A stretch of 64,000 nucleotides of DNA from an uncultured Myxococcales bacterium (GCA_903919145.1 CAIXGW010000251.1:16224-80223), one strand, 5' to 3'. Positions 41,747 to 52,967 are shown, counted from the first letter of the stretch. The notes: a model not told the origin generated them from the letters alone. Numbers and translations are program-made.

Positions 41747-44497
41747 ATGCTTGAACCGCTGATCTACCGCTGGGATCTGCACACGCGCGCCGACCTGGAT
41801 GAGACCTGGCAGCTGCTCTCTGATACCGACCGCTTCAACCAGGTCGCCGGTTTTGACCTGCACTTTGAGCTTGAAGCGCGCCAAGGGGATCGCGCCGAGC
41901 GGCTGGGCACCATGCAGCACCTGGGCCTGGAAGTGCGCTGGCGCGAGCTGCCCGTGCTCTTTGCAGCGCCGCACCACTTCGCCATCGAAAGAATCTACAC
42001 CGCTGGGCCGCTGAGCCGGGCAGTGCACCGCATGGAATTGCAGGAAGACCCCAGCGGCGGCACCCGGGTGCGCGCTGAGGCGGAGTTCTGGCCGCGCAGC
42101 CGCTGGGTGCGACCGGTGCTGCAGGCCGACCTGGCGCTGACCTTTCGCGGCAAGTTTGGCAACGGCCTGCATCAGATGCTGGCGACGCTGGATGCCCAGC
42201 CGGGTACCCTGGCGGCAGAGGCGCCACAGCGCAAGGCTCCGCCCCTGAGCGCCGCCGCGGCCGAGCTGCTGAGCACCGGGCTGGCCCAAGTGCAGTCGGA
42301 GGCGCTGCGGCTCAAGCTCGACCACTGGCTGCGCACGGCGCCGCTGGCCGATCAGGCACGCATTCAGCCGCTGCGCCTGGCCAAGCGCTGGCAGCTGCCC
42401 GACCAGCAGGTGACGGTTGCGCTTTTGCAGGCGACGCGCGCTGGACTGCTGCAGATGCAGTGGGAATTGCTGTGCCCCTCTTGTCGGCTGCCCGGCGCGG
42501 CTTCTGCACAGCTGCAGCTCGACCGCAGCCAAGCCCACTGCCCAGCCTGCGATGTGCGCTATGACGCCTCTCTGGCCGACTCGGTAGAGCTGACCTGGAA
42601 GCCAGTGACGGCGCTGCGGGCTCAGGTAGGGCAGATCGCCTGCCTGTCGAGCCCGGCGCGGATGCCGCACATCGCCGCGCAGATGGTGCTGCAGCCTGGC
42701 GAAGAATTCGCTTGGAAATTACAGCTCCTACCCGGCACCTACCACCTTCGCGGCTGGCCACAGCTCGACCGGGTAGCGCTGACGGTGCGCGCCGACGCGC
42801 CGGCCCGAGCGCTGACGGTGCTTGTGGGGCCGCTAGCGCTCGATCCCCCGGCGCTGCGCAGCCGCTCTGGGCGGTTGGTCTTGAACCTGCGCTCCAAGAT
42901 GGCCGAGCCAGTGACGCTGGTCGTGGAGAGGGCCTGGGTCGATCCCCTGGCGCTGACGGCCGGCAAGGCCCTGGAATGGCCCGAGGTGGCGCCCTGGCTG
43001 CCGGCCGACGCGCTGCAGCCCGGGGTTGCGGTCGAGGCCTTTGCCGGGCCGCTGCTGGCCGTGCAGGTGCGCCGCGGTGGTGAAGCAGGCGAACGGGCGG
43101 TACAGGCTTGGCTAGAGACCGCTGGAGTGCGGGCCCTGCAGGTGACCTCTGGCTGGGTGCTGGCGACCCTGCCGGGGCTGGACCAGCTGGTCTCAGCCGT
43201 GCAGCCGCTGCAGGGGGCCCCGTGGCTGACCTGCGCAGTTGGCTGGGGCAGCGTGCTGGAGCTGGCGACGGCCCAGGTGCGCATGGCCTCTGGGGCGCGC
43301 CTGCAGGACCTGGTGGCACTGTGCCAACAAGGCGAGCCTGGGCAGGTGCTGCTACAACCAGAGGCCGTGGCCAAGCTTTCTGCTGGGGACGGCCTAGAAC
43401 TGCTGGACCAGGATGGCCAATGGTCTTGGCCGGCGCCGCTGACTCGCCGGACGCCGCCGCTGCCCATGCCCATGCCCATGCGCAACCCGCTGCCAGCGGC
43501 CTTGGGCGATCTGATCGACGAGCAGTTCCGCCTGGGGCCGGTGCTTGGCCAGGGCGGCTTTGGCGTAGTGCATGCAGCCCACGACCTGCGGACTGGCCGC
43601 GCCGTGGTGGTCAAGCTGCTGCGGGCCGAGGTGGCCGAAGATCCCATCCAAGTTCAGCGGTTCTTTGACGAAGGGCGGATGACGGCGCGCCTGGACAGCC
43701 CCTACGTAGTGCGGGTGCTGGAGTGGGGCCTGTCGGCCGAAGGCCGGCTGTTTTTGGTCATGGAGAGGCTGCAGGGCAGAGAGCTGGCCGAAATGATCAA
43801 CGATCTTGGGTCGCTGGACCCGCTGCGGGCCATCCGCTTTACCTGGCAGGCCCTACAGGGGCTGGGGCAGGCTCACCAGCTCGGCCTCATCCATCGCGAT
43901 GTCAAACCTTCCAATCTGTTTGTGATCGGCGAGGACACGCCCGACGAACGCGTCAAAGTCATCGATTTTGGTATTGCCCTGGATCTCACCGGGCGGGTGC
44001 GACCGCTGGAGCGCGCCGGCAGCATCATCGGCACCCCTACCTACATGGCGCCTGAGCAGCTGCTGGGCGAAGCGCTGGATGGCCGCAGCGACCTGTATTC
44101 GCTGGCGCTGGTGCTCTACGAAGCACTTGCCGGCACGCCGCCGTTTGTCGGGCCGACAGCCCTGGCGCTGGCGATGGCCCGCCTGCAGCAGCCCGCGCAA
44201 CCGCTGGAGCAGGCCGTGTGCCAGCCGCTGCCGCAGGGCCTGTCGGCCCTGGTCGATCAAGCTCTGGCCGCCAGCCCCCAGGATCGACCGGCAAGCGCGC
44301 AGGCCATGGCCAAGGCGCTGGAGGAGATCCGCGACCACCAGGGCAGCGTCTGCGATTGGCAGGCCTGCTGGCAGGCGCACCGCCAGCCAAGCAAGCACGC
44401 TGAGCCGCAGTCGACGCGGACATCCACCGACACCCAGGCCGAGCTGACGACCCTGCCCTTGGGAGTCCGTCCGCCGCCTGCCCAGAGGGAACCGTGA
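41747..44497 (+). CDS. SRPBCC/DUF5939-like region fused to Ser/Thr protein kinase
   Basis: 916 residues. Residues 1-150 look like an SRPBCC (START-like) domain (DETWQLLSDTDRFNQVAGF, later FPR/WPRSRWVRP). Residues about 243-268 hold two CPxC knuckles (CPSC, CPAC) of a zinc ribbon. The combination resembles the DUF5939 region normally seen in front of nucleotide cyclases in this phylum. Residues about 590-870 are a complete Hanks-type kinase: GQGGFGVVHAA loop, VVKLL Lys, HRDVKPSN at about 716, VIDFGIA at about 740, TYMAPEQ and DLYSLALVLYEAL. All catalytic residues are present. No transmembrane helix, so it is cytosolic. The mutase upstream and membrane protein downstream (overlap 4 bp) are probably on the same transcript. 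Confidence 0.88.
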   Translation: MLEPLIYRWDLHTRADLDETWQLLSDTDRFNQVAGFDLHFELEARQGDRAERLGTMQHLGLEVRWRELPVLFAAPHHFAIERIYTAGPLSRAVHRMELQEDPSGGTRVRAEAEFWPRSRWVRPVLQADLALTFRGKFGNGLHQMLATLDAQPGTLAAEAPQRKAPPLSAAAAELLSTGLAQVQSEALRLKLDHWLRTAPLADQARIQPLRLAKRWQLPDQQVTVALLQATRAGLLQMQWELLCPSCRLPGAASAQLQLDRSQAHCPACDVRYDASLADSVELTWKPVTALRAQVGQIACLSSPARMPHIAAQMVLQPGEEFAWKLQLLPGTYHLRGWPQLDRVALTVRADAPARALTVLVGPLALDPPALRSRSGRLVLNLRSKMAEPVTLVVERAWVDPLALTAGKALEWPEVAPWLPADALQPGVAVEAFAGPLLAVQVRRGGEAGERAVQAWLETAGVRALQVTSGWVLATLPGLDQLVSAVQPLQGAPWLTCAVGWGSVLELATAQVRMASGARLQDLVALCQQGEPGQVLLQPEAVAKLSAGDGLELLDQDGQWSWPAPLTRRTPPLPMPMPMRNPLPAALGDLIDEQFRLGPVLGQGGFGVVHAAHDLRTGRAVVVKLLRAEVAEDPIQVQRFFDEGRMTARLDSPYVVRVLEWGLSAEGRLFLVMERLQGRELAEMINDLGSLDPLRAIRFTWQALQGLGQAHQLGLIHRDVKPSNLFVIGEDTPDERVKVIDFGIALDLTGRVRPLERAGSIIGTPTYMAPEQLLGEALDGRSDLYSLALVLYEALAGTPPFVGPTALALAMARLQQPAQPLEQAVCQPLPQGLSALVDQALAASPQDRPASAQAMAKALEEIRDHQGSVCDWQACWQAHRQPSKHAEPQSTRTSTDTQAELTTLPLGVRPPPAQREP

Positions 44498-46203
44498 TCG
44501 CTGGCAAGGGTTGGCATGGGGGGGCCTGGCTAGGCCTTACCCTGCTGGCCGGCTGGCCCTTGCTGATGCACGGCTATCCGATGGGTCACGACTGGATCTA
44601 CGAGCTGGCCCGCGCCGCCGAATTCGGCCACGCCATCGACGCCGGCCAGTGGCCGCCGCTGTGGGCCGGCAACACCAACGGCGGCTACGGCGCGCCGACT
44701 TTCCTTTACTACGCCCCGCTGTACTCGGCGCTGGCGGCGCTGCTGGGCAAAGGGCTGGGCGGTGTCGTCGCGGGCGCGACGGCGGCGTTGCTGGTGTGCA
44801 TGGCGGTGGCCGCAGCGACCATGGCGGCCGCCGTGCGAGCCGCGGTCGGAGAAGCCAGTACAGCGGCCCGGGCAGCGCCTTGGCTGGCGGCCGCACTGTA
44901 CGTGCTGCACCCCTACCTGTTGGGTGACGCGCTGATCCGCAATTCCTCAGCGGAATTTGCCGCGCTGGCGGTGGCCCCCCTGGCCCTGCATGGCGCAGTG
45001 GCGTTGGTCCAGCGGTCCCGGCACGGAGCCCTTATCCTGGCAGCCGGACTGGCGGCGGTCATCCTGGCCCACAACCTGACCGCGCTGGCTGTGGCAGCCC
45101 TGGCGCTGTTGCTAGCGCTTGCCGGCCTGGGGGGTCCGGCCAACCCGCGGCGCGGCCTGGGTCTGGCGGCGCTGGCGGGCGGCTCAACCCTGGGCCTGGC
45201 GCTGGCGGCGTGGTTTTGGGTGCCGGCGCTGGCCTACAAGCCGCTGCTGGCGATCGACCGGTTGCGCAGCGATAAGCTAGATTTTCACAACAACTTCATA
45301 TCACTAGACAGGATGCTGTGGGGCGATGAGTTCTTTGCCATTGGTTGGCTGACGCCGTTGCTGGCGGCACCGATGGCCCTGGTGGCGTGGAGGGCTGCCC
45401 CTGGAGGCCAGCGGCGGCTGCTGGCGACGCTGCTGGTGGCGGCGGCGGGGTGCCTGTGGCTGACGCAGTCCGCCAGCACCGTGGCCTGGGAAAACCTTCC
45501 ATTGCTTGAGCTTTTTCAATTTCCCTGGCGCTTTGTTGGCCCGCTGGCGCTGGTGATGGCGATGGCGGCGGGCGTGGCGCTGACCTTGTGGGGCGAGCAG
45601 CGACCGGCGCGGCAGGTCCGCTGGGCCGCGGTGATCGTGCTGGCTCTGGCCGTTGGCGCGGCCGTGCGGCCGTGGGTCCAAAGCGCCCCACTGCCGGCGG
45701 GGGCCAGCGCCCGCCTTGACCGGTACCTGACGCCGGAATTCCTGCGAACCGGCGAGATCTCTGTAGAGTTTCGAAATGAATACGTAGTGCTGGGCGCAGA
45801 TCCCCAGGCGTGGCGGCGCGACCGCCCCTTGCCGCAGCAAGACCCAGTGCTGCGGGCCTCGGCGCCGGTGCAGGTCCTAAAAAGGCTGGGCGGCGGCGCC
45901 GATACCGCGGTGGCGCTGCAGGTCGACCGCCCAGCTCAGGTGGATCTGGCCCGCTATGCCTTTGAAGGCTGGCAGCTGACGCTGGACGGCCAGCCCCTGA
46001 CTTGGCGGCCGTCGGCCAGCGGAGCGCTGCAGGTCCAGCTGCCCGCCGGTCGCCAATTGCTGCAGCTGGTCTATCGCGCCCCGCCCCTGCGGCTGGCCAT
46101 GGTCGCCCTAAGTGCCCTGGCCCTGGCCGGCTGGCTGCTGCTGTGGCTGCTGCAGCGCCGCCGCGGTGGCGGACCGGCTGCCAGCAGCGCCGCGGACAGC
46201 TAA
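44494..46203 (+). CDS. Polytopic membrane protein, PTPS-related (GT-C-like) family
   Basis: 569 residues from GTG 44494, overlapping the kinase stop as GTGA. About ten to twelve hydrophobic helices cover residues 10-400 and another lies near 535-555. The N-terminal loop GYPMGHDWIYELARAAEF with GGYGAPTFLYYAPLYS matches the PF10131 family (membrane proteins misleadingly called 6-pyruvoyl-tetrahydropterin synthase related). That family looks like GT-C glycosyltransferases, and Asp in GHDW would be the catalytic-type acidic residue. After the last central helix a soluble segment of about 130 residues precedes the final helix. The likely role is transfer of sugars from a polyprenyl carrier in the inner membrane. 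No substrate can be named. Confidence 0.78.
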   Translation: MIAGKGWHGGAWLGLTLLAGWPLLMHGYPMGHDWIYELARAAEFGHAIDAGQWPPLWAGNTNGGYGAPTFLYYAPLYSALAALLGKGLGGVVAGATAALLVCMAVAAATMAAAVRAAVGEASTAARAAPWLAAALYVLHPYLLGDALIRNSSAEFAALAVAPLALHGAVALVQRSRHGALILAAGLAAVILAHNLTALAVAALALLLALAGLGGPANPRRGLGLAALAGGSTLGLALAAWFWVPALAYKPLLAIDRLRSDKLDFHNNFISLDRMLWGDEFFAIGWLTPLLAAPMALVAWRAAPGGQRRLLATLLVAAAGCLWLTQSASTVAWENLPLLELFQFPWRFVGPLALVMAMAAGVALTLWGEQRPARQVRWAAVIVLALAVGAAVRPWVQSAPLPAGASARLDRYLTPEFLRTGEISVEFRNEYVVLGADPQAWRRDRPLPQQDPVLRASAPVQVLKRLGGGADTAVALQVDRPAQVDLARYAFEGWQLTLDGQPLTWRPSASGALQVQLPAGRQLLQLVYRAPPLRLAMVALSALALAGWLLLWLLQRRRGGGPAASSAADS

Positions 46204-46278
46204 GCCCCAGCACCGCCCATTCGATCCGGGCTGCCCCCGCTTGCTGCTGCCAAGCCCTGGACCCCCTGGATCCGGGGA

Positions 46279-46887
46279 TCAGCCCCGGTCAGCAGAGACG
46301 TCGACAGGGTAGCTGCGCGCCAGTTGGCCTAGCAGGTCGCACAGCAGCGCATACAGAAAGGCATCCTCTGCCACGATGGGCAGCAAATAGCGGGGTGTTT
46401 CGCGTAGGTACTTGTGGGCTAGGCGCGGGCGCGGCCAGCGCAGGCAGGAGCGCAAGTTGTCAACACGGTCAGCCGCCTTGACCTGGCGCACCGCCATGGG
46501 CGCCTGGGCCAGCACAGCCCAGTACTGCTCCTGGGTCTTGACGGCCAGCGGGTCGGCCTTGAGTTGCTTGGACAGAGCCCGGCAGGCAGCCGACACATCG
46601 GCGCCAAATTGAGCAGTTACATCGCCATGATGGATATCGCAGTCTTCAAGCACGTCGTGCAGCAGCGCGGTGGCCAGCAGCCACGGCTCTTTGACGGCGG
46701 GGTCGGGGTGCTCTAGCTCCAGCACCGCCCGCACCGCCCGCGGATGGACGATGTAGGGCACTTCGGGAGCCGTATCGTCGCCGGTGTTGCGCTGCTGGCC
46801 GCGGTGGGCCAGCTCAGCATAGGCATCGACGGCGCTGAGGTCGATGATCAAGGAACTGCCGTGGGGCCCTTTGGCTTGGCTTGTCAC
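46279..46887 (-). CDS. HD-domain phosphohydrolase, SpoT/MESH1-like
   Basis: 202 residues from GTG 46887, with AGGAGG five bases upstream; this start overlaps the stop of the peptidase gene by four bases. HD-domain landmarks are AHRGQQRN, YIVHPRAV, LLHDVLEDC (the metal-binding His-Asp) and VKAADRVDNLR, followed by YLRETPRYLLPI. This is the pattern of the ppGpp hydrolase half of SpoT and of small alarmone hydrolases. There is no synthetase, TGS or ACT domain. It may hydrolyse (p)ppGpp or another nucleotide. It is the last gene of a three-gene operon with two M16 peptidases. Confidence 0.85.
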   Translation of the reverse strand: MTSQAKGPHGSSLIIDLSAVDAYAELAHRGQQRNTGDDTAPEVPYIVHPRAVRAVLELEHPDPAVKEPWLLATALLHDVLEDCDIHHGDVTAQFGADVSAACRALSKQLKADPLAVKTQEQYWAVLAQAPMAVRQVKAADRVDNLRSCLRWPRPRLAHKYLRETPRYLLPIVAEDAFLYALLCDLLGQLARSYPVDVSADRG

Positions 46888-48473
46888 GGGGCCTCCTGCG
46901 CGTCCTCGGCAGCGCCTTGGTCATCGGGCACCGCAGCGCCTTCTTCAGGCTCCGCTTCGTGACCTTCCTCGCCATGCTCTGGGCGCGGCTCTGCGGGAAC
47001 GGCGCGCCCCCCACCCAGCAGGCCGGTGCCAGTGGTCGCCTCGGGAAGGTCAGCTGGGCCAATGCGCTCTACCAGATAGCCGCTCTCGCCGCTCGCCAGC
47101 TTCTCTGCCAGGGCCCGCCCTGAGCCGACCACGACCGCCACCAGCTGCTGAGGCCGCAGCTGCTCTTTGAGCGCCCGCTGGAGCGCCTTGGCATCGACCG
47201 CCTCTACCCGCTGGGCAAAGTGGTCGATGTCGCTCTGCGGCAGGCCGAGCTCTGCGGCCCGCATCCGCTGCGCCAGCTCTCCGACTGCCGTCTCCATGGC
47301 CAGCGCATGGGCTCCTTTGAGCCAGTCTTTGGCGTGGCGCAGCTCGGCCGGGGTGACGCCGTGGCGCTGCAACTCTTCGACAATGCGCAGCGCCAGCTCC
47401 AGGGCGGCCGGCGTGTCGCGGTTGGCCGAGGCAAAACCCAGCGCCCACGTCGATGCCCCGGCAGCGCCAGACAGCGCTGACCACGTCTGATAGGCCCAGC
47501 CGCGCAGCTCGCGGATCTCGCGGGTCAGCCGCGACGTAAAGGTGCCGCCGAGCACCGCGTTGCCCAGCAGCATTGCCATGAAGTCCCTGTGCTTGGCCGG
47601 CGCGGCGGTCATCGCCAGCACCACCTGGGCCTGGGTGCGGCGCGGCTTGTCGATGAGCAGCAGGCGCCGGCCAGGGCTGACGGGCCGAATGACTTTGATC
47701 GCCGCCGCGGCACCCGCTGGTACGCCGCTCAGCGCCGCCAATACCAGCTTTTGGGCGCGATCGCCGCGCAGATCGCCAGCCAAGCCAATCCGCAGGTTGC
47801 CGGCCACGGCCAGGCGCTTGTGCCACGCGGGCAACTTGCGAGCGTCCAGGCGCGGGAGGCTGGCCGCAGTCCCGCCGATGGGTCGCCCGTGCGGCTGACC
47901 GCGGTAGAGATAACGCTGGATGGCATCAGCAGATTGCCCTTCGTCGTCGTCTTGCAGGTGCTCTAGGTCGGCCAGCATCTCTGCGCGCACCACTTCGACC
48001 TCGGCCGGGTCAAAGCGTGGCCGCAGCAGCACGTCGGCCAGCAGAGCCAGAAACGGCTCTAGCTGGTCCGCCGCCACGTCGCCCACCAGCACGGCCGACT
48101 GGCGATCGACCGACACGTCGAGGCGCGCCCCCAGCGCATCCAGCTCTTGGGCAAGCTGAGCGCGATCGCGCGAGCCAGCGCCGCGAAGCGCCGCGCTCCA
48201 GCCCAGCGCTGCCAAGCCTTCTTGCCCCACCGGATCCAAGCAGGCGCCGCCGCCGATGGCCACCCGCACCGCCACCAGCGCCGGCCACGGACGCTCGACC
48301 TGCAAGATCTCCAGCGCTGGCGCCTTCTTTGGCGCTGCCTGGACCGTCCCTGCTGCCAACAGACCCGCTGCCACCGCCGCTATCGCCATCACCCCTCCCG
48401 CAGCTGTTGCCAGCCGGACCATGGCCAGCGTGGCCCGCCCTCTGAGCCGGACGGCAGCACCCATGCCGGCCAT
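46884..48473 (-). CDS. M16 family peptidase-like protein, probably non-catalytic subunit
   Basis: 529 residues from ATG 48473; its start overlaps the upstream stop by one base (ATGA) and GGGAG lies ten bases before it. A signal peptide of about 40 residues ends near TVQAAP. The first M16 half-domain lacks the HxxEH zinc motif: the equivalent region reads GGACLDPVGQEGLAAL. The C-terminal half keeps MLLGNAVLGGTFTSRLTREIRE and GWAYQTWS, the conserved substrate-gripping segment. Such proteins pair with a catalytic partner, here the next gene upstream, to form a PqqF/mitochondrial-processing-like clam shell. The last 50 residues are Glu/Ala/Pro-rich. Probably periplasmic. Confidence 0.87.
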   Translation of the reverse strand: MAGMGAAVRLRGRATLAMVRLATAAGGVMAIAAVAAGLLAAGTVQAAPKKAPALEILQVERPWPALVAVRVAIGGGACLDPVGQEGLAALGWSAALRGAGSRDRAQLAQELDALGARLDVSVDRQSAVLVGDVAADQLEPFLALLADVLLRPRFDPAEVEVVRAEMLADLEHLQDDDEGQSADAIQRYLYRGQPHGRPIGGTAASLPRLDARKLPAWHKRLAVAGNLRIGLAGDLRGDRAQKLVLAALSGVPAGAAAAIKVIRPVSPGRRLLLIDKPRRTQAQVVLAMTAAPAKHRDFMAMLLGNAVLGGTFTSRLTREIRELRGWAYQTWSALSGAAGASTWALGFASANRDTPAALELALRIVEELQRHGVTPAELRHAKDWLKGAHALAMETAVGELAQRMRAAELGLPQSDIDHFAQRVEAVDAKALQRALKEQLRPQQLVAVVVGSGRALAEKLASGESGYLVERIGPADLPEATTGTGLLGGGRAVPAEPRPEHGEEGHEAEPEEGAAVPDDQGAAEDAQEAP

Positions 48474-50020
48474 CAGGGTGCGCTCCCAGCGGCGGCCCGG
48501 CGCGCTGCCCGCTGGGCGGTCGACGGCGCCGCCCGCGGCTCGCCATGCACCACCACCAGCTGCCCGGGCTTGAGCCACGCCTTGGCGGCGCGCTGCACAT
48601 CCGCCGCCTGCAGCTGCCCAAGACGCTGCCACCACGCCGCGTGGCCGGCCAGGCTGCCTGCGGTAGCCCAGGTGTGGCCCAGCAAATCGGCCCGCCCATC
48701 GACGCTGGCCAATTCGCGCAACTCGTCCGTGGTCATCCTGTTCTTGGCTCCGCTGATCTCGGCGTCGCTGACTGGCTGGTCGCCCAGCAATTGGCCAATC
48801 AGTGCGTGAACTTCGGCCTCTGCCGCCGCCGCCGCTTGCCCGGGGCGCAGCGCCACCCTTACCTCCAGGGCACCGCCAAGGCGCAGGTCGGTCTGGTCGC
48901 AGCTGACATGCGACGCCAGGTGCTTGCCGTCGACCAGGGCGCGGTGCAGGCGGGTCGAGTCGGCGCCGGCCAGCACCTCGGCCAGCACGGCTAGCGCCGG
49001 ATGGTCGGGGTGGTCCAGGGCCACGGTCGGCCACACCATGGCCAGGCGCGCACTGGTGCTGTCGATCTCGACCTTGCGGTTGAGCTTGGGGCCCGGCGGC
49101 AGCGCTTTGGCCCGCGCCGGAGTGGGCCGGCCCGGCAGCGCCCCGTAGCTGGCCAGCACGGCCTTGAGGGCAGCATCGACATCGAGCGCCCCCACCAGCA
49201 CCAGCGAAGCGTTGCCGGGTGCATAGTAGGCACGATAGAAATCGCGGGCTTGCGTAAGGGTCACCCGGCTCAAGTCGCTAGCCAGCCCCAGGGTCGGGTG
49301 GCCGTAGGGCCCCTCTCCGAACACCGCCAGCCAGACCGCCTCGTCCATCTGCCCGTCGGGGTTGTTGTCCACCACTTCCAGGCGCTCATTGCGCACGACT
49401 TCGAGCTCGGCGCGCAGGGCGGTCTGGGTCAGCGCCAGGTGGACCAAGCGGTCCGCTTCCAGGTCAAGCACATGCGCAAGCTGGGCTGGCGGCACGACTT
49501 GGTGGTACATCGTCCAGTCGAGCCAGGTGGCGGCATTGGCCGAGGCGCCGTGCTGCTCTAGCAACCGGTCAAAGGCCCCCGGGGGGTGCCGCTCTGTGCC
49601 TTTGAACATCAGGTGCTCAAACAGGTGGGCGAGGCCAGTGTGGCCCGGTGCCTCATCGGCAGAGCCGACCTTGACCCAGGTGTGGACGGCCACCACCGGA
49701 GCATGGGCGTCGGCGGCCACCACCACTTCCAGGCCGTTGGCCAGGCGCCAGCGCTCGGCCCCGCCGGGGCCAAACGGCACCGCCTCGACCAAGGTCAATT
49801 CGGCAATCCCAGCCTGCTGCAAGCGCTTCTGGCGCTCCTGCGCGACTTCGATCGGGCTCATGCGGGCCTCTTGGCGGAGCGCAGCAGGGGCTGCCGCGGC
49901 GTTGGCGTTCTGTTGCCCTGGGCACGCGGAGGCCGCCAGCAGCCACACGGCCAGGCCGGCGACGACCAGCGCGTGCCGCCGTGGGGGCGCAGTCAACCAC
50001 CGCTGGGGTTGGGGCTCCAT
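48473..50020 (-). CDS. M16 family zinc metallopeptidase, lipoprotein
   Basis: 515 residues from ATG 50020 (AAGGA upstream). The N-terminus has a lipobox AASAC, so Cys33 would be lipidated, anchoring the enzyme outside the cytoplasm. The inverted zinc motif is AHLFEHLMFKGTE near residue 127, with the third ligand in VVRNERLE about 75 residues on, as in active M16 peptidases. TDELRELASVDGRADLLG belongs to the second half-domain. With the downstream non-catalytic homologue it would form a closed chamber that degrades short peptides. It is the first gene of the operon 50020-46279. Confidence 0.92.
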   Translation of the reverse strand: MEPQPQRWLTAPPRRHALVVAGLAVWLLAASACPGQQNANAAAAPAALRQEARMSPIEVAQERQKRLQQAGIAELTLVEAVPFGPGGAERWRLANGLEVVVAADAHAPVVAVHTWVKVGSADEAPGHTGLAHLFEHLMFKGTERHPPGAFDRLLEQHGASANAATWLDWTMYHQVVPPAQLAHVLDLEADRLVHLALTQTALRAELEVVRNERLEVVDNNPDGQMDEAVWLAVFGEGPYGHPTLGLASDLSRVTLTQARDFYRAYYAPGNASLVLVGALDVDAALKAVLASYGALPGRPTPARAKALPPGPKLNRKVEIDSTSARLAMVWPTVALDHPDHPALAVLAEVLAGADSTRLHRALVDGKHLASHVSCDQTDLRLGGALEVRVALRPGQAAAAAEAEVHALIGQLLGDQPVSDAEISGAKNRMTTDELRELASVDGRADLLGHTWATAGSLAGHAAWWQRLGQLQAADVQRAAKAWLKPGQLVVVHGEPRAAPSTAQRAARRAAAGSAP

Positions 50021-50048
50021 CAGCGCATTCCTTGGCTCTGGACGGCGA

Positions 50049-51095
50049 TCACGCGGCGCCCACCGAAGGCATGCCGCGACCTTGCACACGCAAATCCGCA
50101 GCTTCCATGCCAGCTTGGGCAAGGTCGGCCAGTTGCTCTAGCTGCCCGCGGCCCACGGGCTCCAGCAAGTGCGGCAGCTCTACCACCGGCAGAGCCGACT
50201 GCCTGACCAGTCGCTGGATCTGCAGCTGCTCTGCGGCCCGCCAGTGCTCATACAGCTCCATCGCTTCGAGAGCACTGTGGGCAAGCCCGTCGGTCTTGTC
50301 TCGCACCTGCTTGAGGGTGCGCCGCTGCGTCTCGCTGATCACCCGCCCTAGCACCTTGTTGATAAACAGGTATCCCGTGGGCATCCCCAGGGTGCTGCGC
50401 ACTTGCTGGCACAGCTCCAGGGCCTCGGTCGCCGGCAGTTCTTGAGGAAGGGTGACCACATGCAGAGCTGTGCGCATCGGGTCTTCCAGCAAGGTGCGCA
50501 TCGCCCGCGCGTCCTCTGCCATGGGCCCAAAGGGCACCGCCTCGCTGATCACCTGTGGCAGGCGCAGCAAAGAGACACCGTGGCCCGTGGCCGGCGCGTC
50601 GATGATCAGCAGGTCCCAGGTGGGCCGACCGTCATTGCGCTTGTCCATTGCCTCCATGTGCCAGGCTTTGCCAAGCATCAGCATCTCGTTCATCCCCGGG
50701 ATCATCCGGGTCAGGCGGCGCATGACGTCATTCTCAAAAACCAGATTGTAGATCGCGCGAAACCGCAGCTTCATCTGGCCGTATTCGCGCAGCGCTTCGC
50801 TGGGCGTCAGGTTGGCGGCGTACAGAGGCAATTCTGGGATACCGGCCGCAGAAGTGCACAGCGGCACCGGCAGATAGCTCGGCTCGATGCGGCCAAAGGG
50901 CTTGCCGGCCCAGTCGCGGGCTCCCAGCTGAACAATGCAGGTGCGCAGCCCATAGCGGGCCGCGACCAGCCCCAAAGCCAGCGCCACCGTCGTGCGGCCC
51001 ACGCCGCCCTTGCCGGTGACGATGGCAAACCTGCGATCATACAGTTGACTGCGCACGAAACGGCCCTGACCGCCACGGCGGCGGCGGAAACGCAT
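50049..51095 (-). CDS. ArsA/Get3-like ATPase with altered P-loop
   Basis: About 348 residues if ATG 51095 is used; GTG 51056 is an alternative start and neither has a strong ribosome site. The frame is open further upstream but runs into the divergent gene. The deviant Walker A motif is GKGGVGRTT: the signature Lys29 is kept but the usual P-loop Lys is Arg34. Further on are DLLIIDAPATGHGVSLLRLP, a Walker B/switch region typical of ArsA family, and FINKVLGR. Such ATPases deliver tail-anchored proteins or power anion pumps. In this phylum ArsA-like ATPases often occur as pairs; only one is present here. It is divergent from the metallopeptidase at 51260, with its upstream neighbour on the same strand being none. 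Confidence 0.82.
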   Translation of the reverse strand: MRFRRRRGGQGRFVRSQLYDRRFAIVTGKGGVGRTTVALALGLVAARYGLRTCIVQLGARDWAGKPFGRIEPSYLPVPLCTSAAGIPELPLYAANLTPSEALREYGQMKLRFRAIYNLVFENDVMRRLTRMIPGMNEMLMLGKAWHMEAMDKRNDGRPTWDLLIIDAPATGHGVSLLRLPQVISEAVPFGPMAEDARAMRTLLEDPMRTALHVVTLPQELPATEALELCQQVRSTLGMPTGYLFINKVLGRVISETQRRTLKQVRDKTDGLAHSALEAMELYEHWRAAEQLQIQRLVRQSALPVVELPHLLEPVGRGQLEQLADLAQAGMEAADLRVQGRGMPSVGAA

Positions 51096-51259
51096 GGTGG
51101 GCCATTGGCGCCGCGGTTGTCCAGAGGCAAAGACGCGGCGGTACCTGCGCCCCAACGCTTTGCCGGCGCCGGCTCCGCACCGCCGTAGCCAGGCGCCGTT
51201 GACGGCCGCCGCGGCAATCGCCACCATGGCAGCGGCGGCCGCTGCCCCAAGGCAAGCTC

Positions 51260-52948
<1,689 letters not shown>

Positions 52949-52967
52949 GGCCCAGAGCGGGTCGCCG

